From positions 1-64,000 of the forward strand of contig NZ_JABFFR010000021.1 in assembly GCF_013423485.1 (NCBI RefSeq): 64,000 nt of DNA. Direction: 5' to 3'. This document shows positions 17,433 through 26,173 of this stretch, piece after piece. The position numbers and the translations under genes are program-made. How positions within the stretch are numbered: position 1 is the stretch's first letter; each line of letters starts with the position of its first letter. Below the pieces are notes generated by a model. That model saw only the letters and a program-made list of their open reading frames with translations. It made no database searches and had not been told where the DNA came from. The DNA is from Azospirillum oleiclasticum. GTDB lineage: Bacteria > Pseudomonadota > Alphaproteobacteria > Azospirillales > Azospirillaceae.

Positions 17433-18899
17433 GTGAGCGCAACCGCGTCAAGGCCTAACGATATCCTGGCCGATTACGATCAGGGTCTGTATTATGATGA
17501 ATTGTTCGGTCTCCGCGACGCCCCGGTCGATCATACGGCTTTGATCAGGCAGCGGCTGTCATCCCTGGACTTCGAGGATTTGCGTCGTCGCCTGCAGGAT
17601 GCCGAACGTGAACTCTACAATCTCGGCATCACCTTCCTCGTCTATTCGAACAAGGATGCGGTCGATCGCATCCTTCCCTTCGACGTCATTCCGCGCGTCA
17701 TCTCGGCGAAGGAGTGGGCGCATCTGGAAGCGGGCATCAACCAGCGCGTGACCGCGTTGAACCTCTTCCTCAAAGATGTCTATCACGACCAGAAGATCCT
17801 GAAGGACGGCGTCATTCCGGCGGAACTGGTGCTCGGCAACGCCAACTACCGCCCGCAGATGATCGGGCTGGACGTGCCCTTCGACACCTACATCCACATC
17901 ATGGGCGTGGATTTGGTGCGCGACCGGCACGGCACCTTCCGGGTGCTGGAGGACAATGGGCGCGTTCCGTCCGGCGTGTCCTATGTGGTCGAGAACCGGC
18001 ACATGATGCAGCGGGTGTTCCCCGACCTGATGCAGGACATCGGCATCCGCCCGGTGGACAATTACGGCCACAAGCTGCTCGAGGCGATGTACGAGATCGC
18101 CCCCCACCAGAACGATCCGCAGGTGGCGCTGCTGTCGCCGGGCACCTACAACTCAGCCTATTTCGAACACATCTTCCTTGCGCGCGAGATGGGCGTACCG
18201 CTGGTGGAGGGTCGCGACCTTGTGGTCGATAACGACCGCGTCTACATGCGGACCACCGACGGGTTGGCGCGGGTCGATTCCATCTACCGCCGCATCGGCG
18301 ATGACTTCCTCGACCCCAAGGCCTTCAATCCGGACAGCCTCCTCGGCGTGCCAGGCATCATGGAGGCCTACCGCAAGGGCAACATCGCGCTGGCGAACGC
18401 CATCGGCACCGGTGTGGCTGACGACAAGGCCGTCTATTGCTACGTGCCGCGGATGATCAAGTACTACCTGGATCAGGAGGCGATCATCCCGAATGTTGAC
18501 ACCCGCATCTGCCGCGAGGGCGACGCGTTGCAATACACCCTCGATCACCTCGAAGAGCTGGTGATCAAGCCGGTTGGCGAAGCCGGCGGCTACGGCATCA
18601 CCATCGGGCCCCGCGCCACCAAGGCGGAACTCGATGACTGCCGCGCCAAACTGCTGGCGGACCCGTCCAACTACATCAGCCAGCCGGTGGTGGATCTGTC
18701 GGTATGCCCCACCGTCACGCCGGACGGGATCGAGCCGCGCCATGTGGACCTGAGGCCGTTCGCGATCACGGGAAAGAGCACCTGGGTGCTTCCCGGCGGA
18801 CTCTCGCGGGTGGCCATGAAGAAGGGCACGCTGATCGTCAACTCGTCCCAGGGGGGCGGGTCCAAGGATACCTGGGTCCTGGAGGGAACCGCGCCGTGA
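17433..18899 (+). CDS. circularly permuted ATP-grasp protein (COG2308)
   Basis: A 488-residue protein of the circularly permuted ATP-grasp family, predicted to ligate amino groups to carboxylates. Family marks are LADYDQGLYYDELF at the N-terminus, DVYHDQKIL, RVLEDNGRVPSGVSY, LSPGTYNSAYFEH and the late VIKPVGEAGGYG and HVDLRPFA. The GTG at 17433 was chosen because a GGGGGGA stretch lies just upstream and relatives begin near here. The frame stays open back to a TTG overlapping the motB stop, but that extension looks non-coding. Its stop overlaps the GTG of the alpha-E gene (GTGA). The product of the reaction is unknown; Iyer and Aravind predicted peptide synthesis for such clusters. Confidence 0.92.
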   Translation: MSATASRPNDILADYDQGLYYDELFGLRDAPVDHTALIRQRLSSLDFEDLRRRLQDAERELYNLGITFLVYSNKDAVDRILPFDVIPRVISAKEWAHLEAGINQRVTALNLFLKDVYHDQKILKDGVIPAELVLGNANYRPQMIGLDVPFDTYIHIMGVDLVRDRHGTFRVLEDNGRVPSGVSYVVENRHMMQRVFPDLMQDIGIRPVDNYGHKLLEAMYEIAPHQNDPQVALLSPGTYNSAYFEHIFLAREMGVPLVEGRDLVVDNDRVYMRTTDGLARVDSIYRRIGDDFLDPKAFNPDSLLGVPGIMEAYRKGNIALANAIGTGVADDKAVYCYVPRMIKYYLDQEAIIPNVDTRICREGDALQYTLDHLEELVIKPVGEAGGYGITIGPRATKAELDDCRAKLLADPSNYISQPVVDLSVCPTVTPDGIEPRHVDLRPFAITGKSTWVLPGGLSRVAMKKGTLIVNSSQGGGSKDTWVLEGTAP

Positions 18900-19918
18900 G
18901 CCTGCTTGCCCGCTATGCCGAGTGCATCTTCTGGATGGCGCGCTACATGGAGCGCGCCGAGAACCTCGCGCGCATCCTCGACGTCCAGGAGACCTTCGCC
19001 CGCGACACCCGTGGGGCCACCAATTGGCTGTCGGTGGTGCAGCTCAACGGCGACGAGAAGAATTTTTTCAGCCGGTACGACAAGGCGAATGCGGAAAGCG
19101 TCCTGCATTTCTATATGCTCGACCCGCAGAACATGAACTCGCTCATCTTCAACATCCGGGCGGCGCGCGAGAACGCGCGGACGCTGCGCCCTTGGATCTC
19201 GACGGAGATGTGGGCGCAGATCAACGTCTTCTACAACCGCCTGAACGAGCTTTCGCCACGTGACGTGCAGATGCCGAACCTGAGTCGCGCCTGTTCCTGG
19301 ATCAAGGAGGCATGCCAGACCCACACCGGCATCACGGAGGGCACCTTCTACCGTGACCAGGGTTGGTATTTTTATCAGCTCGGCAAATACATCGAAAGGG
19401 CGGACCAGACGACCCGGCTGCTGGACATCAAATACCACACGCTTCTGCCGTCCCCGATGGACGTCGGCTCGACGCTCGACGTCAGTCAGTGGACGACCGT
19501 GCTCCGCTCGGCGGCAGGCTATCACGCTTTCCGTCGTGTCTACCCGCGCGGCATGACGCCGGCGACGGTTGCCGGCTTCATGCTGTTCAATGAAGGCTTC
19601 CCCCGATCGGTGGTGATGTGCGTCCGGCAGATCGACGGCGTGCTGACTCGCCTGCGTTCGCGGTACAACCTGCGCCGTGGATCGGAAGCGATGGAGCGCC
19701 TTGACGAGCTGCAGGCGGCCCTGCTCTCCCGCCCGATCGAAGCCGTCATCCGGGATGGTCTGCACGAATACCTGGACTGGATCCAGCAACAGCTCAGCGG
19801 GGTCACGGACGGGATCGGCCGCGCCTTCTTTGGTCAGGACGACCTGATCCCTTCCGATGCGCTGGACGTCGTGAACGGGCCGGCCCAAACTCAAGTCCAG
19901 ACGCAGTCAAACATCTGA
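18896..19918 (+). CDS. alpha-E domain protein (COG2307)
   Basis: A 340-residue all-helical protein of the alpha-E family, the constant partner of circularly permuted ATP-grasp proteins. It begins SLLARYAECIFWMARYMERAEN, the family signature. It contains LGKYIERADQTTRLLDIKY at about 160-180 and FMLFNEGFPRSV later. The GTG at 18896 overlaps the ATP-grasp stop by four bases, so expression is coupled. Catalytic function is unknown; a role in modifying or holding the ATP-grasp product is an inference from constant pairing. No transglutaminase or proteasome-like gene follows, although such genes are common neighbours in this family. Confidence 0.92.
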   Translation: MSLLARYAECIFWMARYMERAENLARILDVQETFARDTRGATNWLSVVQLNGDEKNFFSRYDKANAESVLHFYMLDPQNMNSLIFNIRAARENARTLRPWISTEMWAQINVFYNRLNELSPRDVQMPNLSRACSWIKEACQTHTGITEGTFYRDQGWYFYQLGKYIERADQTTRLLDIKYHTLLPSPMDVGSTLDVSQWTTVLRSAAGYHAFRRVYPRGMTPATVAGFMLFNEGFPRSVVMCVRQIDGVLTRLRSRYNLRRGSEAMERLDELQAALLSRPIEAVIRDGLHEYLDWIQQQLSGVTDGIGRAFFGQDDLIPSDALDVVNGPAQTQVQTQSNI

Positions 19919-19960
19919 CGGACCATACCCCGAGGGTTAAGGGGCCAGAGAGACCACGGC

Positions 19961-20701
19961 ATGTCGATCATCCAGCCGCTCCACCGCCCTCTCCAGCAGT
20001 TCTACCGCTCGGGGCCGATGCCTTGCCCCTACCTGCCAGGGCGGGTGGAGCGCAAGCTGTTCACGCGGCTGTCCAACCCCTTCGCGGCAGAGGTGAACTC
20101 CACCCTGTCGCGAGCCGGCTTCCGGCGCAGCCATGATATCGTGTACCGGCCGGTGTGCCCGTCCTGCAGCGCCTGCGTGCCGGTGCGAATTCCTACCGCC
20201 GCCTTCCAGCCGTCCCGATCCCAGCGCCGGGTGGACCGCGAGAATCAGGGCCTGTCCTTCACCGAAGTCGCCGCCCATGCCACCACCGAACAGTTCCGGC
20301 TGTTCACTGCCTATCAGAACTCCCGCCACGGTGATTCCGACATGGCGCGGATGTCGATGGCGGACTTTGCCGCAATGATCGATGAAGGACGCGCCGAGAC
20401 CAGCCTCTTCGAGTTGCGGGAGGCCAGCGGACGTCTGATCGGTTGCATGCTGGTCGATCGGCTGGGTGACGGCTTCTCAGCCGTATACAGCTTCTACGAT
20501 CCTCGTCAGCCCCGACGGAGCCTTGGAACCTTCCTGATCATGAGCCTGATTCGGCGGGCCTGCGCCGTCGGGCTTCCATATGTCTATCTTGGCTATTGGA
20601 TCGCCCACAGTCGGAAGATGGCCTACAAGGCCAAATTCAGGCCGTTGGAAGCGCTGGGAACCGAAGGTTGGTTCATCATGCCGGACGATAGCGCACGATA
20701 G
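19961..20701 (+). CDS. bpt: aspartate/glutamate leucyltransferase (N-degron pathway)
   Basis: Transfers leucine from Leu-tRNA to proteins with N-terminal Asp or Glu, marking them for ClpS/ClpAP; a close branch uses Arg-tRNA. It is 246 residues. The N-terminus has CPYLPGR (Cys22) and the Cys-rich CPSCSACVPVRIP. The GNAT-like C-terminal half contains VYSFYDP, SLGTFLIM and YVYLGYWI. It lies 42 bases after the alpha-E gene on the same strand and is probably in the same operon. Which aminoacyl group it transfers cannot be read from sequence alone. Confidence 0.93.
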   Translation: MSIIQPLHRPLQQFYRSGPMPCPYLPGRVERKLFTRLSNPFAAEVNSTLSRAGFRRSHDIVYRPVCPSCSACVPVRIPTAAFQPSRSQRRVDRENQGLSFTEVAAHATTEQFRLFTAYQNSRHGDSDMARMSMADFAAMIDEGRAETSLFELREASGRLIGCMLVDRLGDGFSAVYSFYDPRQPRRSLGTFLIMSLIRRACAVGLPYVYLGYWIAHSRKMAYKAKFRPLEALGTEGWFIMPDDSAR

Positions 20702-20893
20702 CCGGCGGCTTTCTCACGACCTCATACAAACGCTTGCATCTTACGTGTGGCCAGCCGAATATCCGCGCCAGCTGCCAACGTTCGGCGCTGCAACCATGCG
20801 CTGTACGAACCGGTTGGGAGACCGGCGGTTGCTCAACGAAACGAACAGGGAGACGGACGGCTGCGGCCGCTCCGGAGCGTCACGGAGGTTTCT

Positions 20894-21433
20894 TTGGGAA
20901 TCCTGCTCAAGGTGAGCGGGCTTATCGATGCGCTCAATGAGGCGGTCGGCAAGCTCGTGTACTGGCTCGTCCTGGTGGCCGTCTTGGTCAGCGCCGGCAA
21001 CGCCACCATTCGTTATACCCTCGACACGAGTTCGAATGCCTGGCTCGAATTGCAGTGGTACCTGTTCTCGGCCGTGTTCCTTCTTTGCGCCGGCTACACG
21101 TTGCTGCGCAATGAGCACATTCGCATCGACATCGTCATCAGCCGCTTCTCCAAACGCACGCAGGTCTGGGTCGATATCATCGGCACCATTTTCTTCCTGA
21201 TGCCGATGGCGATCTTGATCATGGTGCTGGCGTGGCCGCTGTTCATGGACAGCTATCGCATCCATGAGCTGTCGAGCAACGCGGGCGGCCTGTTGCGCTG
21301 GCCGGTCAAGCTGCTGTTGCCGGCCGGCTTCCTCCTTCTGGTGCTCCAGGGTGTCTCCGAGCTCATCAAGCGCGTCGCGTTCCTGATGGGACTGCGCGAT
21401 GAGCCTGGCGAGAAGATGCACGGGCATTCCTGA
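20894..21433 (+). CDS. TRAP transporter small permease (DctQ type)
   Basis: A 179-residue protein with four membrane helices. Examples are LVYWLVLVAVLVSAGNATIRY, LQWYLFSAVFLLCAGYTLL and GTIFFLMPMAILIMVLAWPL. It carries the family motif RNEHIRIDI. With the large permease and a periplasmic binding protein it imports an organic acid or related solute using the sodium gradient. The start is TTG at 20894. It is the only in-frame initiator near a perfect GGAGG (20884-20888, five-base spacing), and longer frames lack an RBS. The next gene starts 19 bases downstream. Confidence 0.9.
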   Translation: MGILLKVSGLIDALNEAVGKLVYWLVLVAVLVSAGNATIRYTLDTSSNAWLELQWYLFSAVFLLCAGYTLLRNEHIRIDIVISRFSKRTQVWVDIIGTIFFLMPMAILIMVLAWPLFMDSYRIHELSSNAGGLLRWPVKLLLPAGFLLLVLQGVSELIKRVAFLMGLRDEPGEKMHGHS

Positions 21434-21452
21434 AGGGGGGAGGACGATACCG

Positions 21453-22979
21453 ATGACGGCATTCCTGATCGAGAACATGGCGCCACTGATGTTCGTGGCG
21501 CTGGTCTTCTTCCTGCTCTTCGGCTACCCCGTGGCCTTCGCGCTGGCCGCCAATGGGCTGCTCTTCGGCTTCATCGGCATGGAGCTGGGGCTGCTGCGCC
21601 CGGAGCTGTTCCAAGCGTTGCCCGAACGCGTGTTCGGGATCATGTTCAACGACACGCTTCTTGCCATCCCATTCTTCACCTTCATGGGGCTGATCCTCGA
21701 ACGCAGCGGCATGGCCGAGGATTTGCTGGACACCATTGGACAGCTATTCGGCCCGTTGCGCGGTGGTCTCGCCTACGCCGTCATCTTCGTCGGTGCGCTG
21801 CTGGCCGCCACGACGGGCGTGGTGGCGGCGTCGGTCATCTCCATGGGCCTGATCTCGCTGCCGATCATGCTGCGCTACGGCTATGACCGGCGTGTGGCGA
21901 CGGGCGTGATCGCGGCGTCCGGAACGCTGGCGCAGATCATCCCGCCGTCGCTTGTGCTCATCGTTTTGGCCGATCAGCTCGGCCGTTCCGTTGGCGACAT
22001 GTATGCCGGCGCGCTCCTGCCGGGTCTGGTTCTCACCGGTCTCTACACGGGCTACATCCTGCTGGTCACCCTCATCCGCCCGAGCTACGCGCCGGCGCTC
22101 CCGCTGGAAGCACGGTCGTTGCGGGGCATGAAGCTGGTCACGCGGGTGGTGGTGTCGCTGGTGCCGCCACTGGTGCTGATCTTCCTGGTGCTCGGCACCA
22201 TCTTCCTCGGCATCGCCACGCCGACCGAAGGCGGAGCCATGGGTGCCGTCGGCGCGCTGCTGTTGGCCCTGTTCAAGGGCAAGCTCAGCATGGCGTTGAT
22301 GCGTCAGGCGATGGACACGACGGCGAAGCTGTCCACCTTCGTGGTCTTCATTCTAATTGGGTCCACTGTCTTCGGCCTCGTGTTCCGCGCGGTCAACGGC
22401 GACCTTTGGGTCGAGCATCTTCTGACCGGCCTACCTGGCGGTGAGTTGGGCTTCCTCATCGTCGTCAATATCATGGTCTTCCTGCTGGCCTTTTTCCTCG
22501 ATTTCTTTGAGCTGGCCTTCATCATCGTTCCGCTTCTGGCACCGGTGGCGGACAAGCTGGGGATCGACCTGATCTGGTTCGGCGTATTGCTGGGCGTGAA
22601 CATGCAGACGTCCTTCATGCACCCGCCCTTCGGATTTGCGCTCTTCTATCTGCGCAGCGTGGCGCCGCGAACCGCCTATCTCGACAAGGTAACAAATCTG
22701 CGCACGGAGGGGATCTCCACGGGCCAGATTTACTGGGGTGCGGTGCCGTTCGTGTGCATCCAGTTGATCATGGTGGCCATCGTCATCATGTTCCCCGGGC
22801 TGGTTCTGGACAGCGTCCATCACGGGCCGGCGGTGGACATCGACACGATCCAGATCGAAATCCCGCAGACCGACTATGCTCCGGCACCTCCGCTGACGTT
22901 CCCTGGTGCCGATCAGCCCGCCGCTCCGGCGGATGATCCGGGTGCCGACATCATGCGCCAGTTGCAGCAAAATCAGTAA
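21453..22979 (+). CDS. TRAP transporter large permease (DctM type)
   Basis: A 508-residue integral membrane protein with about 12 helices. Family marks are LIPFF-like AIPFFTFMGLILERSG, ASGTLAQIIPPSLVLIVLA, TPTEGGAMGAVGAL and MQTSFMHPPFGFALFYL. The late HPPFGFALFYL and length place it with the TRAP group sometimes labelled mannitol/chloroaromatic, so the substrate is not predictable. The tail (about 465-508) is hydrophilic and Pro-rich. The ATG at 21453 has a strong GGGGGGAGG RBS. No binding-protein gene is present on either side. Confidence 0.93.
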   Translation: MTAFLIENMAPLMFVALVFFLLFGYPVAFALAANGLLFGFIGMELGLLRPELFQALPERVFGIMFNDTLLAIPFFTFMGLILERSGMAEDLLDTIGQLFGPLRGGLAYAVIFVGALLAATTGVVAASVISMGLISLPIMLRYGYDRRVATGVIAASGTLAQIIPPSLVLIVLADQLGRSVGDMYAGALLPGLVLTGLYTGYILLVTLIRPSYAPALPLEARSLRGMKLVTRVVVSLVPPLVLIFLVLGTIFLGIATPTEGGAMGAVGALLLALFKGKLSMALMRQAMDTTAKLSTFVVFILIGSTVFGLVFRAVNGDLWVEHLLTGLPGGELGFLIVVNIMVFLLAFFLDFFELAFIIVPLLAPVADKLGIDLIWFGVLLGVNMQTSFMHPPFGFALFYLRSVAPRTAYLDKVTNLRTEGISTGQIYWGAVPFVCIQLIMVAIVIMFPGLVLDSVHHGPAVDIDTIQIEIPQTDYAPAPPLTFPGADQPAAPADDPGADIMRQLQQNQ

Positions 22980-22986
22980 CCACCTC

Positions 22987-23014
22987 GGCCGGCCCGTGAC
23001 CACTCGGGCCGGCC
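22987..23014. terminator. bidirectional terminator-like hairpin between dctM and phoU
   Basis: GGCCGGCCCG (22987-22996) and CGGGCCGGCC (23005-23014) form a perfect 10-bp stem around an 8-base loop. It lies in the 64-base gap between convergent genes. Neither strand has a long T-run, so it may work with Rho or only weakly. Confidence 0.6.
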
Positions 23015-23043
23015 GGCCATTACTGAAGGCGGCGGTACCTGCG

Positions 23044-23772
23044 TCAGCCTTCGTTTGGGTCTTCCTTGCGGGTAAGCACGGTGAAGCTGCTCAGATCCTG
23101 CTTGATCCGCTCTTCGCCAGGCAATGCTCCCTTGACCAGGAAGCAGACATTCTCCGCGACGTTGGTCGCGTGATCGCCGATCCGCTCGATCGCTTTGGCC
23201 ATGAACAGCAGATGCGTGCAGCCGCCGATCTGTTGCGGCGATTCCATCATGTAGGTGAGCAACTCGCGAAACAGCGCCGTGTAGGCCGCATCCACTTCGC
23301 CATCGCGGTTTCGCACGGCCATGGCGAGATCAGGATCCTGTTTGACGTAGGCGGTCGTAACGTCCCGAACCATGGTCACAACGCTTTGGCCCATCCAGGT
23401 CAGCGAACGGACCGGCGGTGGCGTAGGAAGGTCCGCCAGAACGGCGGCCCGACGTGCGATGCCACGGGCGAAATCGCCGATGCGTTCCATGTTGCCGGCG
23501 ATCTTGAGGGACGCCACAACCTCGCGGAGGTCGCGAGCCATCGGCTGGCGGAGCGCCAACAAGCGGACAGCCATCATCTGAACGCGATGTTCCAGTTGGT
23601 CGATCTCCGCATCGCCGGCGACGACCTGATCAGCCAGTTGCAGCTCGCCATCGATGACCACCTTGAGAGCCATTTCGAGCTGGCGTTCGGCAATCCGGCC
23701 CATGCTTTCGACCGTCGCCTGGAGCTCTCGCATCTCCGCGTCGAAGGCGGCGACGGTGTGCCCAATGGCCAT
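23044..23772 (-). CDS. phoU: phosphate-signalling regulator PhoU
   Basis: A 242-residue cytoplasmic protein of two three-helix bundles that restrains PhoR-PhoB signalling through the Pst transporter. The paired metal-binding motifs are visible: AGNMERIGDFARGIA (about 100-114) and AKAIERIGDHATNVAE (about 200-215). The ATG at 23772 is chosen over a GTG at 23799 because AGGACGAGGA lies directly upstream. No pst, phoB or phoR gene is in the window, so phoU is separated from its usual operon or its partners lie elsewhere. Confidence 0.96.
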   Translation of the reverse strand: MAIGHTVAAFDAEMRELQATVESMGRIAERQLEMALKVVIDGELQLADQVVAGDAEIDQLEHRVQMMAVRLLALRQPMARDLREVVASLKIAGNMERIGDFARGIARRAAVLADLPTPPPVRSLTWMGQSVVTMVRDVTTAYVKQDPDLAMAVRNRDGEVDAAYTALFRELLTYMMESPQQIGGCTHLLFMAKAIERIGDHATNVAENVCFLVKGALPGEERIKQDLSSFTVLTRKEDPNEG

Positions 23773-23952
23773 TCCTCGTCCTTTCCATGTCCGTGTCACC
23801 GTAGGATAAGCTCACCGCGGCAGTTCGTCATCCCATGCCGCGCTTCGCCGAAGGGATTATCGCTCTTAACGATTGATGGAGACTATTTTAGCAAACTGCC
23901 GCATGTTGCAACGGATCAGGCACCCTCTGGCCGCCGGACTACGGATCGGGAC

Positions 23953-25260
23953 ATGACGCCTCACGAGTTGGTCGCCGTGCTGGAGAAGCATGAGCGCTGG
24001 CTGAAAAACAAGGGCGGCGGAAGCCGTGCCAACCTGACCATGTTGAATCTGGAAGGCTCCAACCTGTCCGGCGTCGATCTGACGTCCGGCAAGCTCTCCG
24101 GTGCCAACCTCTCGCATTGCGACCTGTCCAACGCCAATCTGAGCCACGCGGACCTGTTCGCCGCTCATCTGACCAAGGCGGACCTGTCCGGCTGCAACCT
24201 GTACCGTGCCGACCTGCGCGGCGCCCATATGCGCGGCGCGAAGCTCCGCCGGGCGATTCTCAAGGAGGCGGACCTCCGCGGTGGCGCCCTGCTCTATGGC
24301 AATGGCAGGAACAGCGGCAAAGGGCTTGATTTCGTCCGATCCGACCTGACCGGAAGCAATTTCGACGAGGCGATGCTGTCCAACGCCAACCTGAGCGGCG
24401 CGGATCTGACGGACGTCACGATGAATGGAGCCGATTGTGAAGGCGCGCTCCTGGCCGGCGCCACGCTTTTGCGATCCACCATGAAGAATTGCAACCTCAC
24501 TCGCGCCGATCTCCGCGGATGCAATCTCTCTGGTGTCAACCTGACGGGTGCGGTTCTGCGGGATGCCAACCTGTCCAGCTGTGTCCTAGCGGGTGCTAAT
24601 CTGCGCAATGCCGACCTGCAGGGCGCCCGCCTCGAGGGTGCCGATCTCGCTGGTGCCGACACCACGGGCGCCAATCTGGCTCGTTCGGCGGAAAACTTCT
24701 CCATCCAGATCCAGGAGTCGCTTCACCACCACTATACCTGGATCAACACGAACGGTGCCATGGGCGCGCGCGCCGATCTGACCGGTGCCGATCTGTCCCA
24801 CATCGACCTTCACGGCGTGAACCTTTCCGGGGCAAATCTCAGGAAGGTGACACTGGTGGGGGCCAAGATGCGCGACAGCCTGCTGATCATGTGCGACATG
24901 TCGGAAGCGGACCTTCGCAACGCCGACTTCAGCGGAGCGATCCTCGACGGCGTCAACTTGCGGGGTGCCGATCTGACAGGAGCACGCCTCGACGGAACCG
25001 GCATTGGCTGGGTCGATATAAAAGGACCGGAAGGGAATCCGACCGGTCGCCTTTGGGCGGCGAATCTCACGGGATGCAAGCTGAACGCAGCGTCGCTGGT
25101 GCGCGCGAACATGCGCGGCGCCAATCTTGCGAGTGCCGATTTCTCGGATGCGGATCTCACAGGCGCCGTACTGAGCGATGCCAACACGCGCGATGCACGT
25201 TTCACCGGTGCCAACCTTACCGGCACCAGCATGCCGAAAGCGTCCGAGCCTGACGATTGA
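23953..25260 (+). CDS. pentapeptide-repeat protein
   Basis: A 435-residue protein. A short N-terminal segment (MTPHELVAVLEKHERWLKNK) resembles a motif common in alphaproteobacterial relatives. After it come about 70 A(D/N)LXX repeats that should form two right-handed quadrilateral beta-helices. They are split by an insert at about 252-275 (SIQIQESLHHHYTW) and a second at about 355-375 (IGWVDIKGPEGNPTG). No signal peptide or other domain is visible. Function is unknown; some relatives mimic DNA and bind gyrase. The long frame continuing upstream is only phoU antisense. It converges on the next gene with 7 bases between. Confidence 0.92.
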   Translation: MTPHELVAVLEKHERWLKNKGGGSRANLTMLNLEGSNLSGVDLTSGKLSGANLSHCDLSNANLSHADLFAAHLTKADLSGCNLYRADLRGAHMRGAKLRRAILKEADLRGGALLYGNGRNSGKGLDFVRSDLTGSNFDEAMLSNANLSGADLTDVTMNGADCEGALLAGATLLRSTMKNCNLTRADLRGCNLSGVNLTGAVLRDANLSSCVLAGANLRNADLQGARLEGADLAGADTTGANLARSAENFSIQIQESLHHHYTWINTNGAMGARADLTGADLSHIDLHGVNLSGANLRKVTLVGAKMRDSLLIMCDMSEADLRNADFSGAILDGVNLRGADLTGARLDGTGIGWVDIKGPEGNPTGRLWAANLTGCKLNAASLVRANMRGANLASADFSDADLTGAVLSDANTRDARFTGANLTGTSMPKASEPDD

Positions 25261-25267
25261 TCAGCAG

Positions 25268-25861
25268 CTACGGGACGACTCCCACGTGACGCAATATCCA
25301 GTCGCAACGTACGTCGGGCTCGTTCATATGGGCGGGCATGAAGTGCAGCCGCGGCATGGGAACGTAGCGACGACAGAGGCCCTCGATCACCGTCTGCGCG
25401 TGAAGCTGGTGCCACCGGTTCGGGTAACGGACACCATCATCCAACAGGGGGAGCACACCCCAGGGCAACACGATCACCGCGTCCCAGGCCTCGGTCGCGG
25501 CAATGGCACGCTCCAGCAGCGCTCCGGTGCCATCCGGCTCGTCGGCCGCATAACCATTGCAGAGCCAGAACGCCACGAAATCCAGCGGCGTACGGTCCGA
25601 CACGAACCCATCATCGCAAGCCGTAGCGGCGTCGATCAGATCTTCGGAATCGTCACGAAGCAGATCCCGGTGCTCGTCCCGTGTCATTGCGTGAAGACTG
25701 AACCCCGCCAGCAATCGGGCGCGCATCCGCTCCTCCAGCACCGGCACGCCCAGTGCGTCGGCGACGGTGAGCGCCAACGTTGTCTTCCCCACTCCGGCAC
25801 TGCCGGTCAGGCCGATACGGGGCCTGCGCATGTCTCGTGCTGCCACCATGATGCGGTACAT
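25268..25861 (-). CDS. P-loop ATPase/kinase-like protein (AAA_28 type)
   Basis: A 197-residue soluble protein. The P-loop is GLTGSAGVGKTTLA (about 17-30). A mid-protein DRTPLDFVAFWLCNGY follows and a WDAVIVLPWG strand later. This resembles the NadR-like kinase fold (AAA_28) used for small metabolites such as nicotinamide riboside; the substrate is not clear here. The ATG at 25861 has GGGAG a few bases upstream; alternatives at 25849 and 25831 exist. It is divergent from the cobalamin riboswitch. Confidence 0.8.
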   Translation of the reverse strand: MYRIMVAARDMRRPRIGLTGSAGVGKTTLALTVADALGVPVLEERMRARLLAGFSLHAMTRDEHRDLLRDDSEDLIDAATACDDGFVSDRTPLDFVAFWLCNGYAADEPDGTGALLERAIAATEAWDAVIVLPWGVLPLLDDGVRYPNRWHQLHAQTVIEGLCRRYVPMPRLHFMPAHMNEPDVRCDWILRHVGVVP

Positions 25862-25914
25862 TAGCTCCCAAAGGTTCTGCTTGCCAGATGCCCTTGGTAA
25901 TCCTTAGTGTCGCA

Positions 25915-26080
25915 ACCGCACAACGGCTCCTTCAGGGGATGACAACGGAACAGGGTGGCGCGCCGCGGCGCAATTCTGTGGCTAGCCCAGTAACCGCTGA
26001 CGGCGAACCGGCCAGCGCGAAGGACCACTGGAATGCTCCGACGGTCCGGCCATGACCCGAAGAGAGGAGACTTGCCGTTG
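25915..26080 (+). promoter_or_regulatory. probable cobalamin riboswitch
   Basis: Conserved blocks occur in the right order and spacing. AACGGAACAGGGTG matches the AAGGGAA-CGGTG core, GGACCACTGGAA matches the GCCACTG box, and GAGAGGAGACTTGCCG at about 26063-26078 matches the terminal CAGGAGACCTGCC. The central CCCGCAACTGT box is degenerate (AGCCCAGTAACCGC). It sits about 100 bases upstream of a cobalamin-type uptake gene pair, the expected target, and should repress them when cobalamin is abundant. A covariance-model search would settle it. Confidence 0.6.
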
Positions 26081-26173
26081 TGTAGGGCGCGTCCACCAAC
26101 CGAAGGGCGGGGTGTGCCACCGGCGTGGTCGTCCGCGGGCGGAGCGATGGATTCCGGTAACCCTCTCAAGGCG

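Noticed and set aside
17433..18899. Call of glutathionylspermidine synthase for the ATP-grasp gene
   Set aside because: The motif order fits the circularly permuted COG2308 family and the alpha-E partner is present; no amidase domain is seen.
22906..23952. Long upstream extension of the pentapeptide-repeat frame
   Set aside because: It crosses phoU on the opposite strand and has no repeats; the ATG at 23953 begins the family-like N-terminus.
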